Shown: positions 1-9,680, numbered from the stretch's first letter. The stretch: DNA of 64,000 nucleotides from Cohnella rhizoplanae (GCF_948329515.1 NZ_CAOJCN010000010.1:124001-188000), one strand, 5' to 3'. Made by a program: numbers and translations. Notes: generated by a model not told the origin, from the letters alone.

Positions 1-69
1 TCATCGGCTCGTTGAAAGGCTAGGGGCGTGGCTTCCAACAAAATTTAATTAAGGGTGGTTGTCGTCAAA

Positions 70-1713
70 ATGAAAAAACAAGCAAAGCTGATTGCGACGC
101 TGATGTCCGTCTCTATGCTCGGAGCCTCGCTCGCCGCATGCGCCAAAGACAACGGCAATACGAATAGCAAGCCTACGGATGCAGCCGCAACATCGGCATC
201 GTCTTCGGCATCGGCATCGGTAGAGACGCCAAAGGAAGAGCCGCTCAAGGTGAATGTCATGATCATGCACACGTTTGAAAATGCCCCGCAGACGGACAAC
301 CGGATGCATCAGTGGCTGCTGGAAAATAAGAACATCGATATCCAGATCACGGCCGCCAACACCAAGACGCCGGCCGACAAGATGAACACGATGCTGGCCA
401 GCGGCGACATCCCGGACGTCGTGAGCATTCTGACGGACGACGTCAACAACGCCATCGCGAACAAATGGGGCGAGGCGGGTTATATCGTCGATCTCGACTC
501 GTGGCTGGCAAAATACCCGGAGCTGCTGAAGTATACCGATCCGTCCTACAACAAGGTAACCTACGCCAGCAAAAAAGACGGCAAGATGTACATGATTCCG
601 GGCAATCCGGCGGCGAACAAAGATGTCATGATGATGAACGTCGGCCCGATGATTCGCGAAGATTGGCTAAAGTTAGTGGGAATGGCGCCGCCGACAACGA
701 CGGACGAGCTGTACGCCGTCCTGAAAGCATTTAAAGAAAAAATTCCGGACGTGAACGGCAAGGCGATCATACCTGCCTCCTTCGACAATTTGCGTCAGCT
801 GTTCATGTATTCGTGGACCCAAAACTGGTACGAGCTGTCCGAAGATAACAAGACGCTGCACTGGTGGTTCAACAATCCGCATATCGAAGACTACATGGTG
901 TTCATGAATAAGCTCTACAAGGACGGTCTGCTCGACCGGGAGACGATTACCCAGCAGCCCGCACAGTATCAAGCCAAGCTCAGCTCGGGTCGCGTAGGCT
1001 TCACGCTCAACACGAACGGTCCGATGGATACGGCCAACGGCGTCCTGAAGGCCGAAGATCCGGGCAAACGCTTCATTCCGAACCCGCCGATTCAGGTGCC
1101 GGGACTGCCGATGCCGGTCTACCAGGAATCGAGCTACACCATGGCCCAGGCGCTGACCGTCTCCAAGAAATTCGCCGAGAATCCGCGCAATATGGAGCGG
1201 TTGATGGAATTCCTCAACTGGAGCGTGAGCACGGAAGGCGCAACGACCCTGAGCACAGGTCCGGACGGCGAGTTTTACGTCAAAAACGCGGAAGGACTGC
1301 TGGAGCCGAAGCCCGAGGTGAAGGCGCAGCAGGACAAGGCGGACAAAAGCTTCGAAACCGGTACCGGCGTCGGCTATTATAATCTGCTGAGTGCGCCTGT
1401 CGTACCGCGCGTCACCGTCATGCCGGGCACCGATGAATTCATTCTGGCGCAAAAGACCTGGCTGCCGGCTGTCGGCGAGCAAAACGTTCCGTTCAACTTC
1501 TCCGGAACAGGCCCGGAATGGGACAAGCACTGGCCGAATCTGTGGCCGGAGATTAGCAAGTGGGAGGCCAAGGCCATCTTCGCCGACTCGGAGGAAGAGG
1601 TCCGCAAAATCACCAAGGACATGCTCGAAAACTTTAAAAAGATCGGCGAGCCGGAAGTAACGACCGAAAAGCTGAAGCTTATCGCAGACTACGTTCAGAA
1701 AAATCAGCAGTAA
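70..1713 (+). CDS. Extracellular solute-binding lipoprotein of a carbohydrate ABC transporter
   Basis: The 547-residue product begins with a basic n-region and hydrophobic core ending in the lipobox L-A-A-C (Cys24), so it is expected to be lipid-anchored outside the membrane. A Ser/Ala-rich linker follows, then a family-1 solute-binding fold (SGDIPDVVS near residue 120, aromatic-rich body). This matches the long (about 550 residues) LplA/YtcQ-like binding proteins that serve oligosaccharide ABC importers in Paenibacillus. The start at 70 is chosen over a GTG at 55 because AAGGGTGG sits 11 bases before the ATG, while the GTG has no usable spacing and would add residues before the signal peptide. 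The permease genes are not in the window and may lie to the left. The substrate cannot be read from sequence; the oxidoreductases downstream suggest a sugar or sugar derivative. Confidence 0.9.
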   Translation: MKKQAKLIATLMSVSMLGASLAACAKDNGNTNSKPTDAAATSASSSASASVETPKEEPLKVNVMIMHTFENAPQTDNRMHQWLLENKNIDIQITAANTKTPADKMNTMLASGDIPDVVSILTDDVNNAIANKWGEAGYIVDLDSWLAKYPELLKYTDPSYNKVTYASKKDGKMYMIPGNPAANKDVMMMNVGPMIREDWLKLVGMAPPTTTDELYAVLKAFKEKIPDVNGKAIIPASFDNLRQLFMYSWTQNWYELSEDNKTLHWWFNNPHIEDYMVFMNKLYKDGLLDRETITQQPAQYQAKLSSGRVGFTLNTNGPMDTANGVLKAEDPGKRFIPNPPIQVPGLPMPVYQESSYTMAQALTVSKKFAENPRNMERLMEFLNWSVSTEGATTLSTGPDGEFYVKNAEGLLEPKPEVKAQQDKADKSFETGTGVGYYNLLSAPVVPRVTVMPGTDEFILAQKTWLPAVGEQNVPFNFSGTGPEWDKHWPNLWPEISKWEAKAIFADSEEEVRKITKDMLENFKKIGEPEVTTEKLKLIADYVQKNQQ

Positions 1714-1726
1714 GGCGGACGGGCGG

Positions 1727-2722
1727 ATGAAAATGGAACTAAAAGTCGTCGCAATCGGGCTTCGGATTCACGGAGAGTACGCGATTCAGGAAATATTGAA
1801 GGCGGAAGGCGTCAAACTGGTCGCCGTCATGGAGACGGAGGAACGCTGGCGTACTGTGGCGGAGCGCTACGGCGTTCCGTTCTACAGGGACTACACGCTG
1901 ATGCTGGACGAGGTCGACTGCAATACGGCCATCGTCTGCCTGCCAAACGACCTGAAGACCGATGCGGTCATCGAATGTCTCAAGCGGGGCAAGCATACGA
2001 TCTCGGACAAGCCGGTCTCGATCACCGAAGAGGAGCTGGCGCGGCTGGAGCTGCAGATCGCGGCTTCAAACGCCGAATGCTCGGTCCTGCTGACCGAGCG
2101 CTTCAACCCGCTGTACGTGAAGGCTAAGGAATTGATCGATCGGGGCGCGATCGGCGACATTGCCGGCTGCATCATGATGAGGCCCCACGAATCGACCGCC
2201 CAGCGAGAGGAGCCCTGGATGTACGATAACGCCCGCAATGGCGGCCTGATCGTCGACTTGATGATTCACGACATCGATCTGGCCTTGTGGATATGCCGCG
2301 GCGAAGTCCGCGAAGTGACGGCCCGCTCGCTGCATACCCGCTTTTTTGCGGACAAGCCTGATTATATCGACTTCGCTCAGGCGCTGTTCGTGCTGGAGGG
2401 GGGAATCACGGTCCATATTGAAGCGGATTGGTTGACGCCGCGGAATACGTCATGGGACTGCAGAATGCTCGTCATAGGCACGGACGGCACCATCGAGGTG
2501 CTGTCCAAGTCGGGTGAGGTCATCCTGTGCACGCACGATCAGAATCACCGCAACGTGATGGAGGAGGTCCGGGAGTCCGATAGCGTATGCCTGGACTTCG
2601 TGCGCAGAATCCGAGGCGAGCAGCCGCAGATTCTGTCCTCCGCCGACTGCGTCGCGTCGGCAAGAGCCGTCCTGCTGGCGCGCAGATCCAGCGAATCGGG
2701 ACAATTGGTATCCGCTGGCTAA
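1727..2722 (+). CDS. Gfo/Idh/MocA family oxidoreductase (first copy)
   Basis: 331 residues, 13 bases after the binding-protein gene, so probably co-transcribed with it. The N-terminus has a Rossmann beta-alpha-beta with a variant dinucleotide loop (GLRIHG). The DKP near residue 93 is in the place of the family EKP, whose Lys is normally catalytic, and the IHDID motif near residue 180 supplies the usual His/Asp. The family uses NAD(P) to oxidise or reduce sugars, inositols and related polyols. The GLRIHG loop is looser than the GTGSIS of the second copy at 6635, so cofactor binding may differ. Ribosome site AAGGCGG lies 8 bases before the ATG; a second ATG two codons later is possible. The specific substrate is unknown. 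Confidence 0.88.
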   Translation: MKMELKVVAIGLRIHGEYAIQEILKAEGVKLVAVMETEERWRTVAERYGVPFYRDYTLMLDEVDCNTAIVCLPNDLKTDAVIECLKRGKHTISDKPVSITEEELARLELQIAASNAECSVLLTERFNPLYVKAKELIDRGAIGDIAGCIMMRPHESTAQREEPWMYDNARNGGLIVDLMIHDIDLALWICRGEVREVTARSLHTRFFADKPDYIDFAQALFVLEGGITVHIEADWLTPRNTSWDCRMLVIGTDGTIEVLSKSGEVILCTHDQNHRNVMEEVRESDSVCLDFVRRIRGEQPQILSSADCVASARAVLLARRSSESGQLVSAG

Positions 2723-2755
2723 GGCCATTCATTCGATCGAATCGGAGGCTGCATC

Positions 2756-5700
2756 ATGACGATGAACCGATTGCTAAGGGTACTCCTTATGTTCGCGCTC
2801 GCCATATCCGGCTGGTCTGGCTTCCAGGCCAGACCGGCTGCGGCCGCGGCTTTCCCCGTTATCTATACATTCGATCTGCGGCAGATCTCGGGGACGTTCA
2901 ATACCGCAGAATCCTACGATATCAAGTTGTTCGTGTCCACGCTGCAGGGGATCGTCAATCAGAAGGGACCTCGGCTGTATGTCTACAACTCCTTTTATGT
3001 CCAGACACCGTCCATCACACCGACGCAAGCCTTGCAGATCGACGAGAAATGGCTGGACACCTTCCGCAAGCCGGGACAGTGGCTGAGCGAATATACGGTC
3101 ACGCCGCTCGCATCGATTGAAGCGCTGGTCAGCACGTTCAGATCCGATCTTGCCGGTCTCGCCGTCTGGGATCCCAAGGTGGACGCGACCGCCAACGTAG
3201 CGACGACGATCGCGGGCATCGAACGGACGCCGGCCGTTATGGGCGGCGGACGCCTGTACGCCAGACTGATCGCCGCGCCTAACAGCCTGATCGTCACGCG
3301 CAATCTGGTCGGACAGTTCACCGGCGTCAATGCCAAGACGGATGCCTACATGTGGGCAAAGCAGCAGTATCTGGACACGGGTCTGGCGAATGCCGGCGTA
3401 CTCGGCTATATCGAAGACGCGTATGCAAGGCAGCCCGTTACCCACTCTCAGGAATATACATCGGTTAGAGACATCTTGGTCATGCGCAAGGGATTTGTGT
3501 TCGATTTGAGCCCTTGGGGCGATGAGCGGCCTTTCGATGCGCCCAATCAGACGCTCGGCAAGGATCTGGACACCTTTCTAACCATTTTGCAATCGGCCTA
3601 TACGCTTTACGGCAGCAAAAATATGATCGAAGTATACGGCTTTTTCCCGTGGTGGGACAAATATTCGACTTATGGCGGCAAGGGCAGCCATACCGAGTTC
3701 GAGGGCGAGTGGAAGACGGTCGAGTACCTGTCCAAATACAACGCGGCCATCGTCAGCATCATCGATACGATGGGCGAGTCGAACATGTCGGTGCACTGGT
3801 GGGCGCCGGTCGCGACGGATTTGAAGCCTGCCGCCGAAGCCGGCAGCCGCCCGGCGCTGGCCAACAAGACGTATATTCTCTGGGGGATGGGCGATCACGA
3901 CGCTTCCACCGTTCATTATCAGTTCCCTTATGTGTGGAATTCGGATCCGGCGCGAGGGAAAACCCCGATCGCCTGGAATATCGTGCCGGGTTCCCGGAAC
4001 GCCGGAGATATCATGCAGTTTTTGTACGATACGGCGACGTCAAACGATTACTTCGTGGCTGGCGCCGGTGCAGCCGGGTATGCCAATCCCGATTTTATCC
4101 ACGATGCGCCGGTCTGGAAGAGCTGGAACGAGCAGCTCTACCGGTCGACGGGTTATACGATGTCGGGCTTTGTCCTGAACGGCAACGCAGGTCCCGTCTC
4201 GCCGGCCTCCGAGGAAGCGTATCGCTGGTTCTCGGGCGATCTGTCGCTGTTCTACAATCCGAATCTGAGTTCGCCGAAGCCGGACGTGCGCAGCACAAAT
4301 ATGGTCGTGATGGGCGACAATGTGCCGATAGCCAACAACAATGTCCAGGCTCAGGCCGCCTATATTTACAGTGCGACATCAGGGCTTACGAGTCCGGGAA
4401 CGGCACCGAATTTCCTTTACATCAAGCCTGCTTTCACCTCTGTTGAATATATCAATCAGGTGATGAAGAAGATCAAAGCCGAGCACCCGGAGTACAACTA
4501 CGAGGCGGTCGATCCCTATACGTACGCTTCGCTGATCCGGCAAAAGGTCAAGGGCGCCGTGGCGAACGACGCCATCCTCCTGGATGCCCAGCTTCCGGAA
4601 CAGATGATCGCAGGCCAGAAGTATACGGCATCCGTCACAGTCCGCAATGTCGGAAGCGCCGCCTGGACGGAGGCGAATCTGTTCAGACTGTCCGCCACCA
4701 CGGACAATGCGCTGACGTGGAGCGATTTTCCGGACGGCGGCTATTCGCTGGCAGCCGGCAATCAGCGGGTATTCCTGGCGCCGGCGGATAGCATCCAGCC
4801 ACAGCAGACCAAGACGTTCACCTTCCAGGTACAGGCGCCGGCGACGCCGGGCAGCTACCTGTTCGGGGCCTCGATGATCAAGGACGGCGCGGCAGCGTTC
4901 GGCGACAATCGCAAGAAGACGATCCAGGTCGTATCCGCTCCGGCGAATGCGGCGCGGATCACGGCAGTTACCGTCCCGTCCGCCATGACGGAGGAGCAGG
5001 TATCCACGGTGTCCGTCACGGTGAAGAACATCGGCACCGCCACCTGGACGGCTGCGAGCAGCTTCAGTCTGGCCGCCTTGCCCGATCGGAACGAGGTGCT
5101 GTGGAGCGCTTTCGCCAGCGGCGGATCGAGCAGCGGCACCGGCATTCAGCGCGCGTATCTGAGCGGTACGGACAGCATTGCACCCGGCGCGAGCAAGACG
5201 TTCAGCTTCTCGATCTCGGCGCCACGCACAAGAGGGGTCTACACGTTCGCGGTTCAGATGATCAAGGACGGCGCTTCTCTGTTCGGCGATACGGGCGTTT
5301 ATGACATCCGGGTATCGCCGAGCGGGGCAACCGCCAACAACGCGGTGAGCTTTAACGACGATATTCCCGAATACGTGGCGCCGGGCGATGTCGTGCCCGT
5401 ATCGGTCACCTTTAAGAATACGGGCACGAACGATTGGACCCGGGCGAGCAACTACGCGCTGAAGAGCGCGGGGACCAACCAGCTGACCTGGAGCGGATTT
5501 CCTTACGGCGGTACGAGCGTGAGCGCAACCGATCAGAAGGCGTATATGAGAGCTTCGGAGCGCATCAAAAACGAGCAGGCGAAAACCTTCTCCTTCTTCA
5601 TCAACGCGCCGACGACGCCGGGCGCCTATACGCTCTCGATGCAGATGAACGACGGCACTTCCGGCTTCGGCGTCGTAAAGACGTATACCGTAAACGTGGC

Positions 5701-6571
5701 CGCCCCGAGGGATGCCAAATTCGCCGCCTGGGATGTGCCGACCGTCATGGCGGCGGGGACCAAGGCTAACGTGAGTATCGATGTTCAAAATGCGGGGGCG
5801 AACAGCTGGATAGAGTCGGATTTGTACAGGCTCTATTCCGGTCCGACCAATCAATTCATTTGGGGCGATTTCGGCGTCGGCGGTTACAGTCTGAGCACGA
5901 CGAACCAGCGCCTATTTTTATCCGGTACGGAGACGATCTCCGCCAGCCAGCGCAAGAGCTTCTCGTTCAGCATTCAGGCGCCGGCTACGCCAGGCACCTA
6001 TACGCTCAGCGCAGGCATGGTTCAGGACGGCGTTGCCTCCTTCGGTACCGTCAAGACTTGGACAATCAATGTGGTCGGCGGGTATGAGCAGCGGGTGGAC
6101 GCGGGCGCTTCCGCGGCCTTTACGGACGCGAACGGCCTGACTTGGGCGGCGGATCAGCCGTACTCGGGCACGAATACATGGGGCTACACGACCTCCGCGA
6201 CAGCCGTCAACACGACGACGGACACGATATCGGGGACGAGCGATCAGACGCTGTACCGCACGCAGCGCTTCGGTAGCGGCGGCCAGGCGTTCGCTTATAA
6301 GTTCAACGTCCCGAACGGTACCTACAAGGTGACGCTGGACTTCGCGGAGATCTACTTCAATACTGGCGGCACCAGGGTGTTCAATGTCGACATCGAGGGC
6401 GCGAATATGCTGTCCGGTTACGACAACTTTACGGCCGCGCTCGGACATGACAAGGCCCGCCGTTATGAATTCAACAAGATTGCCGTGACCGACGGCGTTC
6501 TGGATATCGACTTTAGCGCGCTTGCCGACGCGGCGGCCGTCAATGCGATCCAGGTGGTGCGCACGGGCTGA
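2756..6571 (+). CDS. Secreted GxGYxYP-type putative glycosidase with four Ig-like repeats and a C-terminal malectin domain
   Basis: 1271 residues with a signal peptide (cleavage near the AAAA run, residues 29-34). Residues about 35-600 resemble the GxGYxYP family, a putative glycoside hydrolase fold named from a Gly/Tyr/Pro motif; here the motif is GAAGYANP near residue 443. Four repeats of about 123 residues follow (roughly 605-727, 728-853, 854-980, 981-1105), each with the pattern V-x-N-x-G-x-x-x-W early and AP-x-T-P-G-x-Y late, typical of NBR1-like Ig domains. The last 160 residues read as a malectin/CBM57 carbohydrate-binding domain (AEIYF, GxRxFNVDIEG). GGAGG is 7 bases before the ATG. 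No transmembrane or LPXTG anchor is seen, so it is probably released. It sits between two oxidoreductases and after a sugar-binding protein, which fits extracellular glycan breakdown. Catalytic residues are not assigned. Confidence 0.8.
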   Translation: MTMNRLLRVLLMFALAISGWSGFQARPAAAAAFPVIYTFDLRQISGTFNTAESYDIKLFVSTLQGIVNQKGPRLYVYNSFYVQTPSITPTQALQIDEKWLDTFRKPGQWLSEYTVTPLASIEALVSTFRSDLAGLAVWDPKVDATANVATTIAGIERTPAVMGGGRLYARLIAAPNSLIVTRNLVGQFTGVNAKTDAYMWAKQQYLDTGLANAGVLGYIEDAYARQPVTHSQEYTSVRDILVMRKGFVFDLSPWGDERPFDAPNQTLGKDLDTFLTILQSAYTLYGSKNMIEVYGFFPWWDKYSTYGGKGSHTEFEGEWKTVEYLSKYNAAIVSIIDTMGESNMSVHWWAPVATDLKPAAEAGSRPALANKTYILWGMGDHDASTVHYQFPYVWNSDPARGKTPIAWNIVPGSRNAGDIMQFLYDTATSNDYFVAGAGAAGYANPDFIHDAPVWKSWNEQLYRSTGYTMSGFVLNGNAGPVSPASEEAYRWFSGDLSLFYNPNLSSPKPDVRSTNMVVMGDNVPIANNNVQAQAAYIYSATSGLTSPGTAPNFLYIKPAFTSVEYINQVMKKIKAEHPEYNYEAVDPYTYASLIRQKVKGAVANDAILLDAQLPEQMIAGQKYTASVTVRNVGSAAWTEANLFRLSATTDNALTWSDFPDGGYSLAAGNQRVFLAPADSIQPQQTKTFTFQVQAPATPGSYLFGASMIKDGAAAFGDNRKKTIQVVSAPANAARITAVTVPSAMTEEQVSTVSVTVKNIGTATWTAASSFSLAALPDRNEVLWSAFASGGSSSGTGIQRAYLSGTDSIAPGASKTFSFSISAPRTRGVYTFAVQMIKDGASLFGDTGVYDIRVSPSGATANNAVSFNDDIPEYVAPGDVVPVSVTFKNTGTNDWTRASNYALKSAGTNQLTWSGFPYGGTSVSATDQKAYMRASERIKNEQAKTFSFFINAPTTPGAYTLSMQMNDGTSGFGVVKTYTVNVAAPRDAKFAAWDVPTVMAAGTKANVSIDVQNAGANSWIESDLYRLYSGPTNQFIWGDFGVGGYSLSTTNQRLFLSGTETISASQRKSFSFSIQAPATPGTYTLSAGMVQDGVASFGTVKTWTINVVGGYEQRVDAGASAAFTDANGLTWAADQPYSGTNTWGYTTSATAVNTTTDTISGTSDQTLYRTQRFGSGGQAFAYKFNVPNGTYKVTLDFAEIYFNTGGTRVFNVDIEGANMLSGYDNFTAALGHDKARRYEFNKIAVTDGVLDIDFSALADAAAVNAIQVVRTG

Positions 6572-6634
6572 CGGACACGGCTCTGCTCACGAGACAAAGC
6601 ATACAGCAGCGTATAATGAAGGTGGGGAGCAGCA

Positions 6635-7696
6635 GTGGGAAAAATTAAAATCGGCATCGTCGGCACAGGCTCCATATCCAACTATCATATGAAAGCGTAC
6701 CGGAACAATGCTGACGCGGAGATCTATGCGGTATGCGATATGAATGCGCAGCGCGCCGAAGCGCAGGCCGCGGCATTCGGTGCGTCGCAGGTGTACACCG
6801 ACTATGCGGGGATGATGGCGGATCCCCAGGTGGATGCGGTCAGCATATGTACGTGGAACAACACGCATGCGCCGTTCGCCATTCAGGCGCTGGAAGCCGG
6901 CAAGCACGTACTGGTCGAGAAGCCGCTTTGCATGACGGTACAAGAAGCATTGGAAGTGGAAAAAGCGGTAATGAAGAGCGGCAAGCAGCTGCAGATCGGA
7001 TATGTGCGCAGGTACGACCCGAATGCGGCTATGCTGAAGGGCTGGATCACGGCGGGGGAAGTCGGAAGCATCTACTATGCCAAGGCCTCAAGTATAAGGC
7101 GCCTCGGCAACCCGGGCGGATGGTTCGCCGACAAGACGAGATCCGGCGGGGGACCGCTCATCGATCTGGGCGTCCACATCATCGACCTGTGCTGGTATCT
7201 GATGGGCCGGCCCAAGGTGAAGTCCGTCAGCGGCAACACGTACAAGAAGCTTGGCCAGCGTAACCATGTCCAGGGGCTTTCCTTTTACAAATCCGCGGAC
7301 TACGATGCAGAATCGAACACGGTGGAGGATATGGCCAACGCATTAATCCGGTTTGAAAACGGCGCCTCCTTAATGGTGGATGTGAGTTTTACGCTGCATG
7401 CGCGCAGAGACGAGAGCTCGGTTCGGCTATACGGAGACAAAGGCGGGCTCGAGATCGATCCCGAGGTGCTGCTGATCTCGGAAAAGTCCAATACGATCGT
7501 CACGGTGACGCCGCAGACGGACCATGCTTCTTTTGATGCCGACCAGGCTTTTCAAAATGAGATTGATCATTTCATCGCATGCTGCCGCGAGGATCGCTCT
7601 CCGCTTAGCCCGGTTCAGGACGGCGTAGAGATGATGAAAATTTTATGCGGTATCTATGAATCTGCCGAGCAGGGCAGGGAGATCGTGTTCGACTAA
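6635..7696 (+). CDS. Gfo/Idh/MocA family oxidoreductase (second copy)
   Basis: 353 residues with a canonical NAD(P)-binding loop GTGSIS at residues 10-15, the family EKP motif near residue 95 (catalytic Lys) and the GVHIIDL His/Asp motif near residue 180. The GTG start is used because GGTGGGG lies 7 bases upstream and the protein then begins directly with the first beta strand (GKIKIGIVG). It follows the glycosidase gene by 63 bases and is closed by a hairpin terminator, so it is likely the last gene of the carbohydrate operon. It differs clearly in sequence from the copy at 1727, so the two probably act on different intermediates of one pathway rather than being a recent duplication. Confidence 0.9.
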   Translation: MGKIKIGIVGTGSISNYHMKAYRNNADAEIYAVCDMNAQRAEAQAAAFGASQVYTDYAGMMADPQVDAVSICTWNNTHAPFAIQALEAGKHVLVEKPLCMTVQEALEVEKAVMKSGKQLQIGYVRRYDPNAAMLKGWITAGEVGSIYYAKASSIRRLGNPGGWFADKTRSGGGPLIDLGVHIIDLCWYLMGRPKVKSVSGNTYKKLGQRNHVQGLSFYKSADYDAESNTVEDMANALIRFENGASLMVDVSFTLHARRDESSVRLYGDKGGLEIDPEVLLISEKSNTIVTVTPQTDHASFDADQAFQNEIDHFIACCREDRSPLSPVQDGVEMMKILCGIYESAEQGREIVFD

Positions 7697-7730
7697 GCGG
7701 CGCCGGAGCCGGCATATAGATGAACGAAAG

Positions 7731-7761
7731 CCTGTCGGGACTGTGTCCCGACGGGTTATTT
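7731..7761 (+). terminator. Rho-independent terminator of the carbohydrate operon
   Basis: A 10-base-pair stem (CCTGTCGGGA with TCCCGACGGG, one G-T pair) around a 5-base loop is followed by TTATTT. It lies 34 bases after the second oxidoreductase stop. Confidence 0.8.
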
Positions 7762-7770
7762 CGCGTCGTT

Positions 7771-7799
7771 TTGACGCTTTTCGGCGGAACGGTTACGAT
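7771..7799 (+). promoter_or_regulatory. Sigma-A type promoter for the exporter-like gene
   Basis: TTGACG (7771-7776), a 17-base spacer and TACGAT (7794-7799): five of six matches in each box with ideal spacing, 38 bases before the chosen start codon and directly after the preceding terminator. Confidence 0.65.
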
Positions 7800-7837
7800 G
7801 GAGGAAGACGATAACGCGGAAGTACGGAGGCATGGTC

Positions 7838-8827
7838 ATGGACGTGACGAATAGGGCAAGTTGGCTTAGACGTCTTATCGGCCTGCGCGTCATGAAAACG
7901 GCGCTGGCCACGGTAGCGGCGATCTATCTCGCCATGCTCTTGCACGTGGACAATCCGCAGGCGGCGGGCATTCTGGCCATCCTGGGCGTCGACACGACCC
8001 GCTGGCGCGGCATTATGACGGTGTATGCGCGTTTTACGGCATCCGTCATCGGCCTTGCGGTCGCTTCGGCGATTTTTGCGGCGGCGGGTTTTTACGTCTG
8101 GACGCTTGCCGTCTATATTCTGATCGCGTTCCCGCTGCTGACGCGCATTAAGATGAAGGAAGGCATCGTGACGGGCTCCGTCATCGTGTTCCATCTGTTC
8201 CACAGCGAAGCCGTGTCCTGGCATACGATCGGCACGGAGCTGGCGCTGCTCGCGATCGGCCTCGGCTCGGCGACGGCGTTCAACCTCGTCTACATGCCCA
8301 AGCAGCGCAAGTCGCTCGAGTCGCTGCGGCGGACGACCGAAGATATGTTCGTCGTCACGCTGGGCGAGCTGGCAAAGTTCCTGCGCGATCCAGGCACCGT
8401 ATGGAGCGGCGACGAGCTGCTGAAGGCGGAGGCGGCGATCGAGGAAGGCCTGCAGACGGCCAAGCGCTCCCAGGAAAACCGGCTGCTCGGACATGACGAG
8501 CCCTGGCTGCTCTACTTCGGCATGCGGCGCGAGCAGCTCGACATGATTCAGCTCATGATGGAAAACATCGCCTTCGTATCGTCCAGCCTTCCCCAGTCCG
8601 AGGCGATCGCGTCCCTGTTCGACCGTCTGATCCAGGACGTCAGAAGCGAATATTACGAGGGCAAGACGGAGCGCGCGCTGGGCGACCTGGAACGGGAGTT
8701 CAAGGCCATGCCGCTGCCGGCGACGCGGGAGGAGTTCGAGATCCGCGCGGCGCTGCTGCACTTGTGCAGGGAGCTCCGCAGGTATCTCGTCGTCGGGAGA
8801 AGAGGAAAAATGCGCAGGTCTTCATGA
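7838..8827 (+). CDS. Aromatic acid exporter family (FUSC/DUF939) membrane protein
   Basis: 329 residues. About four hydrophobic segments occupy residues 15-140, followed by a soluble, charged, mostly helical C-terminal half, the layout of the bacterial ArAE_1/FUSC-like family (B. subtilis YqjA type). Members are predicted to export aromatic or amphipathic acids across the plasma membrane, but few substrates are proven. The ATG at 7838 is preferred over the ATG at 7832: GGAGG ends at 7830, leaving 7 bases to 7838 but only one to 7832. It is monocistronic, with its own promoter, and the next gene (cotE) has a separate sporulation-type promoter. Not essential to any pathway visible here. Confidence 0.85.
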   Translation: MDVTNRASWLRRLIGLRVMKTALATVAAIYLAMLLHVDNPQAAGILAILGVDTTRWRGIMTVYARFTASVIGLAVASAIFAAAGFYVWTLAVYILIAFPLLTRIKMKEGIVTGSVIVFHLFHSEAVSWHTIGTELALLAIGLGSATAFNLVYMPKQRKSLESLRRTTEDMFVVTLGELAKFLRDPGTVWSGDELLKAEAAIEEGLQTAKRSQENRLLGHDEPWLLYFGMRREQLDMIQLMMENIAFVSSSLPQSEAIASLFDRLIQDVRSEYYEGKTERALGDLEREFKAMPLPATREEFEIRAALLHLCRELRRYLVVGRRGKMRRSS

Positions 8828-8882
8828 ACAAGGCCCGGCATACAATCATAGAGACGAAGCGTCAATGCTAGGATACATTTTT

Positions 8883-8912
8883 GTCACTCTAGACGAATGT
8901 CCTGCATAGACT
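8883..8912 (+). promoter_or_regulatory. Candidate sigma-E (mother-cell sporulation) promoter of cotE
   Basis: GTCACTCT (8883-8890), a 14-base spacer and CATAGACT (8905-8912) fit the Bacillus sigma-E pattern (GTCATATT, 14-15 bases, CATACAAT-like) at about 5 of 8 and 7 of 8 positions. It ends 34 bases before the cotE start. B. subtilis cotE is known to use sigma-E. A second CATACAAT at 8839-8846 has a poorer upstream box. Confidence 0.55.
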
Positions 8913-8946
8913 TTTATTGAATTGATTGTATGGAGGAGGTCATTGC

Positions 8947-9504
8947 ATGACGCTTGCGGATAAACGGCTGCAGCGAAGGGAAATCATCACGAAGGCGGTC
9001 TGCGGCAAGGGCCGTAAATTCTCGACGATAACCCATTCGGTCACGCCGCCGCACCATCCCACGAGCATTCTCGGGGCATGGATCATCAACCACCAGTACG
9101 AAGCGGTTCGTTCGGGTGACGGCATCGAGGTGGTCGGGTCTTACGATATCAACATCTGGTATTCGTACGACAAGAACTCCCAGACCGACGTCGCCAAGGA
9201 GACGGTCTCGTACTCCGAGCTCGTGCCGCTGTCGTATGTAGACCCCCGTCATCGCAGTTCCACGGAAGAGGTCTCTGCGGATGCGACGCAGGAACCCAAT
9301 TGCGTGGAGGCGCTGATCGGCGGAGGCGGTACTTCCGTGCTTATTCGCGTGGAGCGCGAATACGCGGTCGAGATGGTCGCGGAGACCAAGGTATGCGTGG
9401 TCGTGGATCCGAACTACTTCGAAGACGGCAAGGACGCGGACTTTGCGATGGACGACGGCGACTACGAAGACCTCGATGCCGATCTGCTTGAAGACGATCT
9501 GTAA
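8947..9504 (+). CDS. cotE: Outer spore coat morphogenetic protein CotE
   Basis: 185 residues, close to the B. subtilis CotE length (181). It has the conserved opening (LQRREIITKAVCGKG), the central block (HPTSILGAWIINH) and a strongly acidic tail of Asp/Glu. CotE sits on the forespore surface under SpoIVA control and directs outer-coat assembly. The ATG at 8947 follows GGAGGAGGT by 6 bases; an upstream TTG would read through that ribosome site and is rejected. Its position before mutS-mutL matches the B. subtilis cotE-mutSL order, although here an amidoligase gene is inserted between. Confidence 0.95.
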   Translation: MTLADKRLQRREIITKAVCGKGRKFSTITHSVTPPHHPTSILGAWIINHQYEAVRSGDGIEVVGSYDINIWYSYDKNSQTDVAKETVSYSELVPLSYVDPRHRSSTEEVSADATQEPNCVEALIGGGGTSVLIRVEREYAVEMVAETKVCVVVDPNYFEDGKDADFAMDDGDYEDLDADLLEDDL

Positions 9505-9680
9505 GCGGCCCGCCGCGGCCGATACTTATGTCTATGCAGAAGCGATGGAAGAGTCGAGGGCGGATGCCTGCTTCGTTCGGTAAAATCGTCCCGATGCCGG
9601 CAATATCGCGCGGATCGCTCGGGCTGCGGCCCGCACGCGGATTCGGCGGCGGTCCCGGCGCTGGGGCATGGACAGAATCA

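Noticed and set aside
1727..7696. The two Gfo/Idh/MocA genes as a recent tandem duplication
   Set aside because: Their dinucleotide loops, EKP versus DKP motifs and overall sequences differ strongly.
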